Below are positions 1 to 8,441 of a stretch of DNA of 23,039 nt, piece after piece; the first letter of the stretch is position 1, and every line of letters begins with the position of its first letter. The notes under the pieces were generated by a model. That model made no database searches and was not told where the DNA came from. It saw nothing but the letters and a program-made list of their open reading frames with translations. Source of the stretch: Amoeboaphelidium occidentale (lineage: Eukaryota > Aphelidiomycota > Aphelidea); the NCBI GenBank assembly GCA_023515795.1, contig JALGPX010000093.1, positions 1 to 23,039 on the forward strand, in the 5' to 3' direction. The translations under genes and the position numbers were made by a program.

Positions 1-378
1 AGACATTTTAAAATAGACTGCGTTTCAAGTCTTTTAATCATAAATTAGCGCATTTATAGATAAAACGCTTGATGTTGTTTATTTACATGGTAGCTGCTCC
101 GGAAGCCAAAGTGATATATGCTAAGAGTCATTAATTTTTTTGAAGATACTAGACACGACATGAAGACACTGGTTTTCATCAAGACTAACATGGATTGATA
201 TTGGATCTTAAGATGATGAGTAATATTTATGCTTTTGAGCGACATTCAAATGACTGGCCCCTAAGCAGTGAAATGTATTGATAAATGCTATAAATAACAG
301 CGTAACACCGTCACAAAAATCGAATCAGCTTATTCTGCTTGATAATTTCTCAAAGTTGGTAGATAATTGTGAGCTTCA
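1..378. other. Non-coding left flank of the Fanzor locus
   Basis: I see no convincing gene here: the open frames are short, lack family features and look AT-rich and non-coding. The stretch probably holds the 5' flank and promoter of the Fanzor gene, including a TATA-like element at 289-297. It also holds a 10-nt segment at 22-31 whose reverse complement recurs at 2970-2979 beyond the gene, which may mark element ends. Confidence 0.5.
289..297 (+). promoter_or_regulatory. TATA-like element upstream of the Fanzor gene
   Basis: TATAAATAA lies about 82 nt before the ATG at 379, a plausible distance for an RNA polymerase II core promoter with a short leader. It supports the ATG at 379 as the real start. 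No transcript data are available. Confidence 0.4.
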
Positions 379-2811
379 ATGCAAGCAGGAGTTGATCCCA
401 TGCTGGGGTTCAGAGATCTTGAATTAGATGACGATGCTAAAGGTAATTGTTTCCTGTAACACACCTAATCTGTTACAGCAATTATCAATTACTATAACAA
501 ACAATTTGATTACCTAAATCTGCCAGTACCGCTATCTTCAGATTTTCATGCATAAGGTGATCTGGCTGTGTTTTCGCTTGTATCAGGCTTAATACTCAAT
601 GAACATGATATTGTCTCACCCCCAGGTGTCAAGCCCTGCAAGTGTGGGGGCTTTGACCACAAACGAGTATCTCATTATTCATGTCCACTCTATCAAGGCA
701 AGATTAGGGACAGGTACAAACTTGGCGATCATGAAGCAACTGAGTGCAGTATTAAGTTGGGCTTGGCAAACTTCCTACACCCTGCTCTTAGTGCGAACCA
801 ACAGAAGCAATTAAATGCTTCCATACAGGACGCCGTTCACAGAATAACGGATGTATATGCAGAGGCCAGCAGGTTTCTTAACGGGTTTGTGCTCTGGGCT
901 TTAGAGAGTGGGCATTCAATTCCCGATCTAAGATACAGTGATGGAATCATGGCTCAGGTTTTCCAAGCTATCCAACAGAAAGAAACTAAGGCTCCTTACA
1001 GTAGAAAGAAAGTTGCTTCATCCTTGCTCAATCTGTACGCAGATACTGTGTATGCTCAGTTCAGACCAAAGCAAGTCGCATGGTGCGATGGTAGTTATTT
1101 GAGTTACAGCATCAAAGCTTTATCTAAACAGTATGCAGTGAACTGTATGGTTCACGTGCAGACAAATATTAAGAGATTCTTAAAACAGGTAGTCAAGTTT
1201 AGACTGGAACAAAAACTTAATGGTCATATATCGATTAAAAGTTTCAACTTATTACTCGAGTACTTAATGAGACAGCTCAGTCGATACGACAGTCAGTACA
1301 ATGTCGTCCGTTTTCCATTAGAGATCTTTCCGCTTGACGGTTCTTGGAACATTGACTTTTCTTCTCCTTTGTACGAAACAATAGTCACGGCCGTCAGCGA
1401 TGTCTGGAGTGAAGCTCTTTTAATACTCGAGAATAAGAATATTACAAAGAAATACGTCAACAAAGAGTGGTTGAAGTATATAAGACCGATGCATGAGTTG
1501 CTGCGAGTTGCTTGCGATAATTACCAGAAAGAAGCTGATGCACGCAGGCACACCAGAAAAAAAGGTCGTTCGTTGAGGCTTTACTCTTTGGTGCCTCTGG
1601 CTGCATATCAACAAACGCATATACCGTTAGATTCCTGCGCTTTTCATCAAATTTTGGTTTCAAGTGGTCTAGCTAAGGACTTTGGTTGCAACAAGCTAGA
1701 CGATTTTCTTTTGGACCCACGAAAATATTGGGCAATGGTGTTTAATCTTGGTTCTGTTGAAACAATTAATCGAAGGTTTGCCTTTAGAGTTGTCACGAAT
1801 GGGGTAGAAATTGGCATCAATATGCTCAAGCCGAAGATTGAATCTAATTTTAATGAGTGGGGATTAGACGAAGACAACAACTACCATCCTATCAACATCA
1901 CAGCTGAAACAAGAGTGGTCGCTCTTGACCCTGGTAGGCGACATTTGTACGATGCTGTTGGCGGTACATATTTACAACAAGAAAACTTTTCATGTTCTAA
2001 CAGTAGATGGCGTGAAATCTCCGGTACAAAGTACGGAACACAAATGCGAAGACAATGGATGTCACAGAACAAGGACCTTCAGAAAAAACTCCATAATACA
2101 CCCACTCCTAAATGTTCCACTCTGGCTGATTACGGAAAGTACTTGGGATTTTTTCTTTCTGAAAGAGACAACATTCTTGGTTTTTTCCGGGAGCCAAAGT
2201 GGCGCCGACTCAGATTCATTACCCACAGAAAGAGACAGAAAGCGTACGATATTTTGGCTAAAGAGTTGACTGGGGGTGATCCCAACTGTGTTATTGCTTA
2301 TGGGGCAGGCAAATTCGAGTGTTCATCAAGAGGCCACGCACCAACTCCAAATAGGAAACTTTTTACTGAACTGAGGAAGAGGTGTAGAACGCGGTTGGTT
2401 TCAGAATTTAAGACAAGCCAGATATGCGCAAATTGCAATCATCGACTTGACAAGGTTTATCGCAAGACGACGAAAATGAAGCCAGGAAAAACTGAATCGA
2501 ACATAAAACACATGGAACAGACCAAGAAGAACAGCAAGAAACTGTGTTGGGGACTCAAGAAGTGTAATAATCACTTAGCGAGCGTAAGAGGACGCTCCTA
2601 CTGCTTGACCCTTTGGGACCGTGATATTAATGCTGCGTTGAACATCAGACATGTCTTTCTTTACAGGAATGCAAATAAGAATGAATCTCCTGGGATATTC
2701 AAAAGAAAGAAGAAAAGCGACGATGATGAAACAAAGAAAGATGATCAAAATTCCACACAGCCTCAAGCGGCATCGCCGGTTGCTCCAATTGATATGGCTA
2801 GAGGCAGCTAA
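379..2811 (+). CDS. Fanzor RNA-guided nuclease (eukaryotic TnpB relative)
   Basis: Fanzor proteins are RNA-guided DNA endonucleases of eukaryotic transposons with a RuvC-like nuclease fold. An uninterrupted frame runs from at least 626 to the TAA at 2809-2811. RuvC-I is VVALDPGRRHL with the Asp codon at 1927-1929. A RuvC-II-like segment is VIAYGAGKFE (Glu at 2317-2319), and a second Glu (2404-2406) sits just before TSQICANC, where the rearranged catalytic Glu of Fanzors is usually found. A zinc-ribbon follows (CANC, then CWGLKKC), and RuvC-III is WDRDINAALNI with Asp at 2623-2625. Near the N terminus is a zinc-knuckle-like CGGFDHKRVSHYSC. The tail is lysine-rich and charged. The frame continues upstream to 568 but has no ATG there, so the 5' end must be spliced. 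The best start is ATG 379 (MQAGVDPMLGF...), joined from 442 to either 626 or 587, giving about 749 or 762 residues. The family call is firm; the first exon is not. Confidence 0.85.
443..478 (+). other. Candidate 36-nt intron in the Fanzor 5' region
   Basis: GTAATTG begins at 443, a CCTAATC branch-like site precedes TTACAG, and the AG ends at 478. It resembles the other tiny introns of the window. However, splicing only this intron leads into an in-frame TAA before the Fanzor frame. Either a longer intron from the same donor (to 625 or 586) is used for the nuclease, or this short form gives a truncated product. Confidence 0.4.
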
Positions 2812-3120
2812 GAGTGAAGGAGCTTCAAACGTTATGTTGCAATAAAAAAAGTTGCTGGTGGGGTACCTTCACGGGTTCTCACTAGTAGAAGGTTTCAGGA
2901 TTCTCAGACACGCTTAGGAGAATCTACTTCACGTTTGGGACATCTGCAGAGATACGTGTAGTTCTTAATGACTTGAAACAGAGGTGTGATCCCTCGAGTG
3001 ATTAACAAGTTCTGTGCTCTCTACGAAGGCATTTCGAAAGGGCTTTGAAACCAGTTGAGTATTCGATTAAATATATTCCTTCGACTTCCTACATTTTGTA
3101 TCCTCTTGAAAGGCTAAATC
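2812..3120. other. Non-coding right flank of the Fanzor gene
   Basis: No gene is seen. The stretch contains a polyadenylation-type AATAAA at 2841-2846, a short perfect stem (GATTCTC at 2899-2905 against GAGAATC at 2918-2924, loop of 12 nt), and the possible terminal inverted copy at 2970-2979. In TnpB and Fanzor systems the guide RNA comes from the 3' end of the element, so this is where such an RNA would be sought. The last part serves as promoter and leader of the glycosyltransferase gene starting at 3121. Confidence 0.45.
2841..2846 (+). terminator. Polyadenylation signal AATAAA for the Fanzor gene
   Basis: AATAAA lies 29 nt after the TAA of the Fanzor frame and is followed by an A-rich run. 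The canonical hexamer at this distance fits normal 3' end formation. Confidence 0.5.
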
Positions 3121-5341
3121 ATGACAACCAGTTCTATTTTCCAACAAGTTATGCAAATGACGGACAAAGATCCTGAGGCGAAACCAGTTTATCCATTCAA
3201 GGCCCGTACGATGCTCACGCGCTCAAGGAGACTGAATTACGTTTTGGTCACCGTCATCTTGTTAATCGGATTCTTTACTGCTTACAATTTCTATTATTAC
3301 GGCAGAGCAAAGTCTGATTTCCTTGATGGAGACAATGCTGGTGACTCTCTAACTGGCGATCAGAAGATTTTGTATGAAAAACTTATAGGTACGTTACTTG
3401 CGAAATGTCTGGGCCTTAATTAGCGTAGCCATCGAAGCTAAAGTTGCGAGGCAAGTGGAGATTCTGGACGAATTGAAAGCAGACGAACAAAATGGAGCAT
3501 CGAATGTAGAGGAAATCGCAACCCTAAAATCTCAAATCGCAGCTAGCGAGAGTCTAATTGAGAAGTTGCAGGCCATGGTTAACAGTGGAGGTAAATCTTT
3601 GAGTGCTGATTCTAGAGGTCTGACAATCATAGCTGATTCAAGTAAGCCTGACAAGAAGGTTTCAAGTGAAGCAAATTCAGGAATATCGAGGAGAATCTTT
3701 CGAAAGTTACCGCCCACTTCCATTTGGTGTTATGGCGAGAAGCGAAAGGACAGGATCTGTCGATTCAAGAATCTTTACTATCATCCTGATCATCACAGCT
3801 GGTTTGCGGTGATCACGGAGAACAGTGTTCTGCACAATGTTCCTATTGATCGTTCTCCTGCTCTTATTGATCTTACTACTATTGAAGATCATTCTGTTTT
3901 TTACTTTGACTATAATGAGGTTCTTCAAAGCACGTTTACCAATGTCGTTGTGAATGCGATTGAAAAGAGATCTTTTCTCATTTCTCGGTTCCATGTGGGC
4001 AATATAATGCACACTATGCACGATGATGTTATTGGTTTGTATCACGTGATTAAGAGGTTTTCGCCTGTTGACAATACTGGAAACAAGCCGGACTTTGCCA
4101 ATTTTGATCTCGATCACTTTATCCAGTTTTATGATGAACACACAGAGGGGGCTTATGGTCATATATTCAACTTACTCACAAATAATCCGATTCGATATCG
4201 TTCTGCTCTTACAGAAGATCCCAAAATGATTACAATGTTTGAAGATATTTATGTTGGTAACTCAAAAATAACCAGCTGGTATCAATATGGCTTCCTTGTA
4301 CCTCAGGGTCCGATTCCTGATAAAAGTGTGTATGGGTATCACATAAGACAGGCTGCAGACTTTATTTCATGGAAGCTCGGAATTCACGAGAGTCAAGTAT
4401 CAGAATTCTCAAAATTTAAACCAAAAGCTGATCACTTGGTCATCTTCTCAAGGAAAGACAATCGATTGATAGTCAATGAAAACGATTTATTGGAACAATT
4501 ATCGTCCGAGTTCTCACTGAAAGGAACATTTTTACGAATGGAAGATCACAGCTTCAAGGAACAGATCCAGATTTTGAAAAGGACAAGAGTTGCAGCTGGT
4601 ATGCATGGTAGCATGTTGATTATGAGTATGTTCATGCCTCCTGGAAGTGTTCTTGTGGAAATGTATCCGTTCGCAGTTCCTGGTGACAATTATACTCCTT
4701 ACAAGACGCTATGTGGTTTGCCTGGAATGAACTTACAGTACGTTAAATGGGAGAACAAGCACGAAGACAAGAGCATCATGCATCCAGAAAATAGCATGTA
4801 CCAAGGGGGTCTGATGCATTTGTCTGAAACTGAACGTAAGAAAGTGATTGACACTAAAACTGTTCCAACTCACACTTGTTGCATGGATCCTTACTGGCTC
4901 TTTAGAATTTATCAAGACACAATAGTCGAGGTATCAGAACTTGTCACTGATATATCTGAAGGATTTTTAAAATCCAAAGAGAAGAAACTTGATCGATTAG
5001 TTGTGATGCCTGTGATTCAACCTTCAACTATTGACTCAAAGTCTATAAAATTAATTCCAGTGTATGAGAAAGATAGCAAAGTTGTCCAGAATGTTCAGTT
5101 AAAATGGGCTGCCCCGTGGAATGGTGTTGTACCAGAGAAATACTCCGTGTGGGAACATATTGCCCACAAAGAATTCACTTCAGCCACTCCATTTTTAGAA
5201 ATGCAGAGTTCTCTTTACAAAGTGGGTACTAAATTAGAAATTTGGATCAGAACTGTTAATGCTGGTATTGTTGGAAAGTACAGCGATAAGCTGGAATTTG
5301 TTATTCCTGATCCTTTGCCCGACAAAGTACCTTCTGAGTGA
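3121..5341 (+). CDS. POMGNT2-like GT61 glycosyltransferase with C-terminal FN3 domain
   Basis: The family founder, POMGNT2, adds GlcNAc in beta-1,4 linkage to O-mannose on proteins in the endoplasmic reticulum. Two exons (3121-3388 and 3429-5341) give about 726 residues. Order: a short cytosolic N terminus; one transmembrane anchor near residues 38-60 (type II topology); a coiled-coil stem near 90-145; the GT61 catalytic domain; and a fibronectin-III-like domain near the C terminus (LKWAAPWNGV... IWIRTVNAGIVGKYSD). Catalytic-domain segments that I recognise from animal POMGNT2 include IMHTMHDDVIGLYHV, SKITSWYQYGF, AAGMHGSMLIMSMFMPPGS, VEMYPFAVPGDNYTPYKTL and CCMDPYWLFRIYQDT. Human POMGNT2 is about 580 residues, so the extra length lies mainly in the stem. 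The acceptor substrate here is unknown; O-mannosyl proteins are the natural guess, since fungi O-mannosylate widely. Confidence 0.85.
3389..3428 (+). other. 40-nt intron in the POMGNT2-like gene
   Basis: The donor is GTACGT and the acceptor CGTAG. Removing 3389-3428 joins ...YEKLI to AIEAKVARQ in frame. The nearer AG at 3423 would run into a stop, so the second AG is the functional one. Confidence 0.8.
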
Positions 5342-5348
5342 AAACATC

Positions 5349-5354
5349 AATAAA
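5349..5354 (+). terminator. Polyadenylation signal AATAAA for the POMGNT2-like gene
   Basis: AATAAA lies 7 nt past the TGA. The convergent hydroxylase gene ends at 5388, so the two 3' untranslated regions must nearly touch or overlap. Confidence 0.5.
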
Positions 5355-5387
5355 AAATATGTATCGAGTTCTCCAACATGAAAGTAT

Positions 5388-6493
5388 CTATTCTTCCTTT
5401 TGAATCGCAGAAACAAAACCTATTTGAGTTGTTTTATCAGCAGGCATAGTAAAGAATGCATAATCCCAAAGTTTACTTGTAATACCATAGCCTTCGTGAA
5501 CATTTTTGTAATGATGATCTACATGATACTTTTTCATGCTCTTCAAGTAGTGGCTAACAGGTGTACCATGATGCAAATAGTAATGCATCATATCGTAGCA
5601 AATGTAACCAAAGAGCCCTCCAGCAAACATTGCAGGAGTATTAGCATAAGAAAACAACAACAAAAACACTCGATAAACAAGAGAGGATAGAATTACACAA
5701 AGAACTGGTGGGAAAACTAAGCGCATGCTAAAAATGAGACAATACAGAAGAAGAACTTACCGATCCATTGGAAGAAAATGATGAACACCATGAAATGTAA
5801 AGTGAAGAATTTGAAATACTTTGTGATTTGGTAACCATTCGTCAAAATGGAACAGAAATCTGTGAAGGACGTACTCTAAGAGCGTCCAAACCAATACACC
5901 TCGCCAAAACAATCCAGCCGTCTTGGAGAGACCATTAATTGTAGTAGAAACATGCAGCATGTATACAACAACCGGAAGCCACACAGCCGGGACAACGTAC
6001 CATGGGGTGCGAGACAGGAACTCTAGGAAAGGATTCGAGAAGAATCTTGCAGGCTCAGACAAATGACGAGGAATGTGAATCTGTCGAACGTATTCCTGAG
6101 TCGATATATCCAATAGCCAAAGTTGATGGAACAGTGGCTTTTGTAAATCTATAAAGTCCTCCTTGTCTTTGATGTCGCTGGGATGTGTTTCCGCAGATTT
6201 ACTTTCGAATCCTTCCAAAGAGCCAACTTTAAAATCTCTTAGTATTCTGTAGGCAGCCTCAGAGTGCGAATGAATTGAAGAATCTTTCATAACTGCGGTT
6301 GCATCGGTGCCATGAAAGTCGAGCAGGATTTCACCGCCTATGACATCAGCGATTATTCCTAAGAGCAGCCAAGAAGCTTACCAGGATGAGTATCCACAAA
6401 GTCGGTCATATCATAAACATTTCCGTCAATAGCAAACAATGGCCTGTCTAATGATGACTCTTTCTTTAATTGCGCAAGCGTAAAACGTCTCAT
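5388..6493 (-). CDS. Cytochrome b5/fatty acid 2-hydroxylase, copy 1 (Scs7/FA2H family)
   Basis: Scs7/FA2H enzymes hydroxylate the alpha carbon of very-long-chain acyl groups of ceramide in the ER membrane, taking electrons from a fused cytochrome b5 domain. Three exons (6493-6382, 6337-5761, 5727-5388) give about 342 residues; yeast Scs7 has 384. The heme domain shows AIDGNVYDMTDFVDTHPGG and a second histidine region SIHSHSEAAY. The hydroxylase domain has the histidine clusters HRFLFH, HGVHHFLPMD, HYYLHHG and KKYHVDHHYKN, with hydrophobic membrane segments between them. An earlier in-frame ATG at 6583 lies only 6 nt from the end of copy 2, so the ATG at 6493, just before FTLAQLKKES, is preferred. 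The stop is TAG. Copy 2 lies immediately upstream on the same strand. Confidence 0.88.
5728..5760 (-). other. 33-nt intron (hydroxylase copy 1, second intron)
   Basis: On the minus strand it runs from GTAAGTTC at 5760 to TTTTTAG at 5728. Splicing joins HHFLPMD to RMRLVFPP in frame, matching MDQMRLVFPP of the uninterrupted copy 2. The intron is near the lower length limit for spliceosomal introns. Confidence 0.9.
6338..6381 (-). other. 44-nt intron (hydroxylase copy 1, first intron)
   Basis: On the minus strand it runs from GTAAGC at 6381 to GTCATAG at 6338, with a GCTGATG branch-like site. Splicing restores the heme-binding HPGG followed by EILLDFHG, as in copy 2 (HPGGDVFTGYHG). Confidence 0.9.
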
Positions 6494-6589
6494 GCTGATC
6501 TTTTGGTTCAAAAGAAGGCAAGTTTGGAGCAAAGATGACAAACATCTTGTCAAACCAAATGTTCTAGAAGCGTCTCTATTCATGTTTCA

Positions 6590-7585
6590 TCAAATGACAA
6601 ACTGTTTTTCTGTGGGTGGATATGTCCCAAAGATATGATCCCAAAGGGTCGATGTAACACCGTAGCCTGCCTCTGCGTTCTTGTAGTGATGATCAATGTG
6701 ATACTTCTTCATACTCCATTCCAGACCATGGTGCAACCAGTAGTGTGCGCAATCGTACAACACATAGCCACACAGCCCTCCAGATAATAGACCTATAGCA
6801 ATCGTATGAGGAAATATCACTCTAAGTAAGCCATAAAACATCATTACAAGGATGAATGCAGGAACCGGAGGAAACACTAAGCGCATTTGATCCATAGGAA
6901 TATAATGATGAACACCGTGAATAGCAAAATGGAAAAGCATTAAAGGTTTTGTAGGTGGTTCCCAGTGAAAGGCAAATCGGTGCAACAGATACTCAACAAG
7001 TGTCCATAAGAACAGACCCAAGCCAAACAGAATATACGCTGATGATCCTATGTAAAGTAGACATTGCTTCAACAGAAAGTAAGCAAGAGGAAACCAGAGT
7101 AAAGGAACAACGAACCACGGAGTACGAGAGCAAAATTCCAATAGAGGGTTTGAGAACAATCTGACAGTATCAACCGAATGAGTGGGATTATGAATGAGTT
7201 CAATGTATTCCTTTGGAGTCAAAGTTTTAGCCCACAACTGATCAAACAGGGGTTTGCGTATATCCAGCAGAGACTTGGCGCTGTTATCATTATAATTGAT
7301 CAAACGGTCCAGACCCAAATCAATTGCAGAATCAACGCATTTACCAACGCATAACGGTTTTAAAATCGTGTAGGCCGTCGTTGAATGCTCATGGATTTCA
7401 GGATCGCGCATTGCACTAGTAACATCTTGGCCATGATATCCAGTAAACACATCGCCACCAGGATGCTGATCAGCAAAGGAAGAAACGTCGTAAATGTAAC
7501 CATTAATCGCCACAAGAGGCCTAATCTCAGTGGATTCTTTTTTAAGTCTTTCCAGGGTGTATTCCTCCAATTCGTTCGATTTCAT
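6590..7585 (-). CDS. Cytochrome b5/fatty acid 2-hydroxylase, copy 2 (Scs7/FA2H family)
   Basis: This is the same architecture as copy 1 in a single exon of about 331 residues: cytochrome b5 domain (LVAINGYIYDVSSFADQHPGG, then EIHEHSTTAY) followed by the membrane hydroxylase with HRFAFH, HGVHHYIPMD, HYWLHHG and KKYHIDHHYKN. The predicted reaction is 2-hydroxylation of sphingolipid acyl chains in the ER. By eye, identity to copy 1 is roughly half in aligned blocks, so the duplication is not recent. The start is taken at 7585 (MKSNELEEYTL), close to the heme domain as usual. An upstream ATG at 7645 would add 20 residues and cannot be excluded; it might encode a leader. The TGA stop lies 6 nt before a potential earlier ATG of copy 1. 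Confidence 0.9.
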   Translation of the reverse strand: MKSNELEEYTLERLKKESTEIRPLVAINGYIYDVSSFADQHPGGDVFTGYHGQDVTSAMRDPEIHEHSTTAYTILKPLCVGKCVDSAIDLGLDRLINYNDNSAKSLLDIRKPLFDQLWAKTLTPKEYIELIHNPTHSVDTVRLFSNPLLEFCSRTPWFVVPLLWFPLAYFLLKQCLLYIGSSAYILFGLGLFLWTLVEYLLHRFAFHWEPPTKPLMLFHFAIHGVHHYIPMDQMRLVFPPVPAFILVMMFYGLLRVIFPHTIAIGLLSGGLCGYVLYDCAHYWLHHGLEWSMKKYHIDHHYKNAEAGYGVTSTLWDHIFGTYPPTEKQFVI

Positions 7586-7703
7586 ATCGGAAAAAATCTT
7601 GCTGAGTTCGAAGGATTGAAAATGCCCTGCGCGAATGATCTGCATGAATGCACACAATTACACTTTATGACTATTTTAGTTTCATACAAAAAATATATTT
7701 CAT

Positions 7704-8381
7704 TCAATACTCAAATAATTGTTGGTCCAAAGAAGTTAATGGGACATACATGACGCCCATTAACGATTTTTCTTTGATTTCACCTTGGACTTTGTGGTAA
7801 AGGCGAATTTCTTGTCCCAAAACATGGTCGCCAATAGGAATGAACATTAGACCACCTTCTTTCAATTGCTCCAATAGTTCTGTAGGTCTTTGATGGTAGG
7901 CAGCTCCTACGTGAATGGCATCGTAAGGCGCATAATCTTTACAACCTTTACGACCATCACCGGTGACAAGTTTCAATGCGCCACTTTCCAAATACTCTGG
8001 CAAACACTTCTTGACATTCTCAATAGCTTGGCTTGTCAATTCAGTAATATGTTCAATGCCAACAACTTTTCCTTCTTTCCCAACCATCAAAGCCATACAC
8101 GCAGCCAAATACCCAGAGCCAGAACCAACATCTAAAACAGACATTCCAGGCTTCAAGTTATCTGCTAATGCCTCCAAAGCATACGCATGCATGTGTGGTG
8201 CTGAAATAGTTGCATTATAACCGATAGTCTGTGGTCTATCTTCATAGGGCTCCCTTGGTGAAAACAAGCCACGATCAACTGAAAGCATCGCATCAAATAC
8301 AGATTTGCTTCTAATGATTCCATGGGATTTCAAGTTTTCAATTAATTCTCTGTGCGTTCTTCCAGAACTTCTCCACGCCAT
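7704..8381 (-). CDS. PCMT1: Protein-L-isoaspartate O-methyltransferase
   Basis: The enzyme methylates isoaspartyl residues in aged proteins with S-adenosylmethionine and starts their repair, mainly in the cytosol. The 225-residue single exon matches the usual family length. Visible motifs are the substrate-side segment IGYNATISAPHMHAYALEAL, the SAM-binding motif I VLDVGSGSGYLAA, VVGIEHITEL, the post-motif DGRKGCKDYAPYDAIHVGAA and the C-terminal GGLMFIPIG. The start MAWRSSGRTHRELIENL is typical of the family. It lies 60 nt from the end of the upstream LRR gene on the same strand. The family assignment is very secure; the symbol follows the animal orthologue. Confidence 0.95.
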   Translation of the reverse strand: MAWRSSGRTHRELIENLKSHGIIRSKSVFDAMLSVDRGLFSPREPYEDRPQTIGYNATISAPHMHAYALEALADNLKPGMSVLDVGSGSGYLAACMALMVGKEGKVVGIEHITELTSQAIENVKKCLPEYLESGALKLVTGDGRKGCKDYAPYDAIHVGAAYHQRPTELLEQLKEGGLMFIPIGDHVLGQEIRLYHKVQGEIKEKSLMGVMYVPLTSLDQQLFEY

Positions 8382-8441
8382 TTGTTGTTTGAATCAGAAA
8401 ATTGAAACCGCGAAAAAATTCTGACAGTTTTGGTCATATAT

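Larger units (their letters stand above)
22..2979 (+). mobile_element. Candidate Fanzor-bearing mobile element, borders tentative
   Basis: Fanzor genes are generally carried by transposable elements. The only end-like signal I found is GTTTCAAGTC at 22-31 and its reverse complement GACTTGAAAC at 2970-2979, flanking the gene almost symmetrically. A few neighbouring bases also match (about 12 of 15). A match this short can arise by chance in flanks of this size, and no clear target-site duplication was recognised. No second transposase gene lies inside, so the element would be either a Fanzor-only unit or one mobilised by a transposase elsewhere. Confidence 0.3.

Noticed and set aside
568-627. 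Using position 568 as the Fanzor start
   Set aside because: The codon there is GTG, with no in-frame ATG before the zinc knuckle. In a spliced eukaryotic gene an upstream exon is more likely.
1925-2269. A 114-codon open frame in another frame of the Fanzor gene
   Set aside because: It overlaps the conserved RuvC region of the nuclease and shows no recognisable domain.
3707-4162. A 151-codon open frame antisense to the POMGNT2-like gene
   Set aside because: It lies wholly inside conserved catalytic-domain coding sequence on the other strand and has no family features; it is a composition shadow.
6494-6583. An N-terminal extension of hydroxylase copy 1 starting at 6583
   Set aside because: It would begin 6 nt from the end of the preceding gene and adds residues with no counterpart in copy 2 or the family; the ATG at 6493 fits better.
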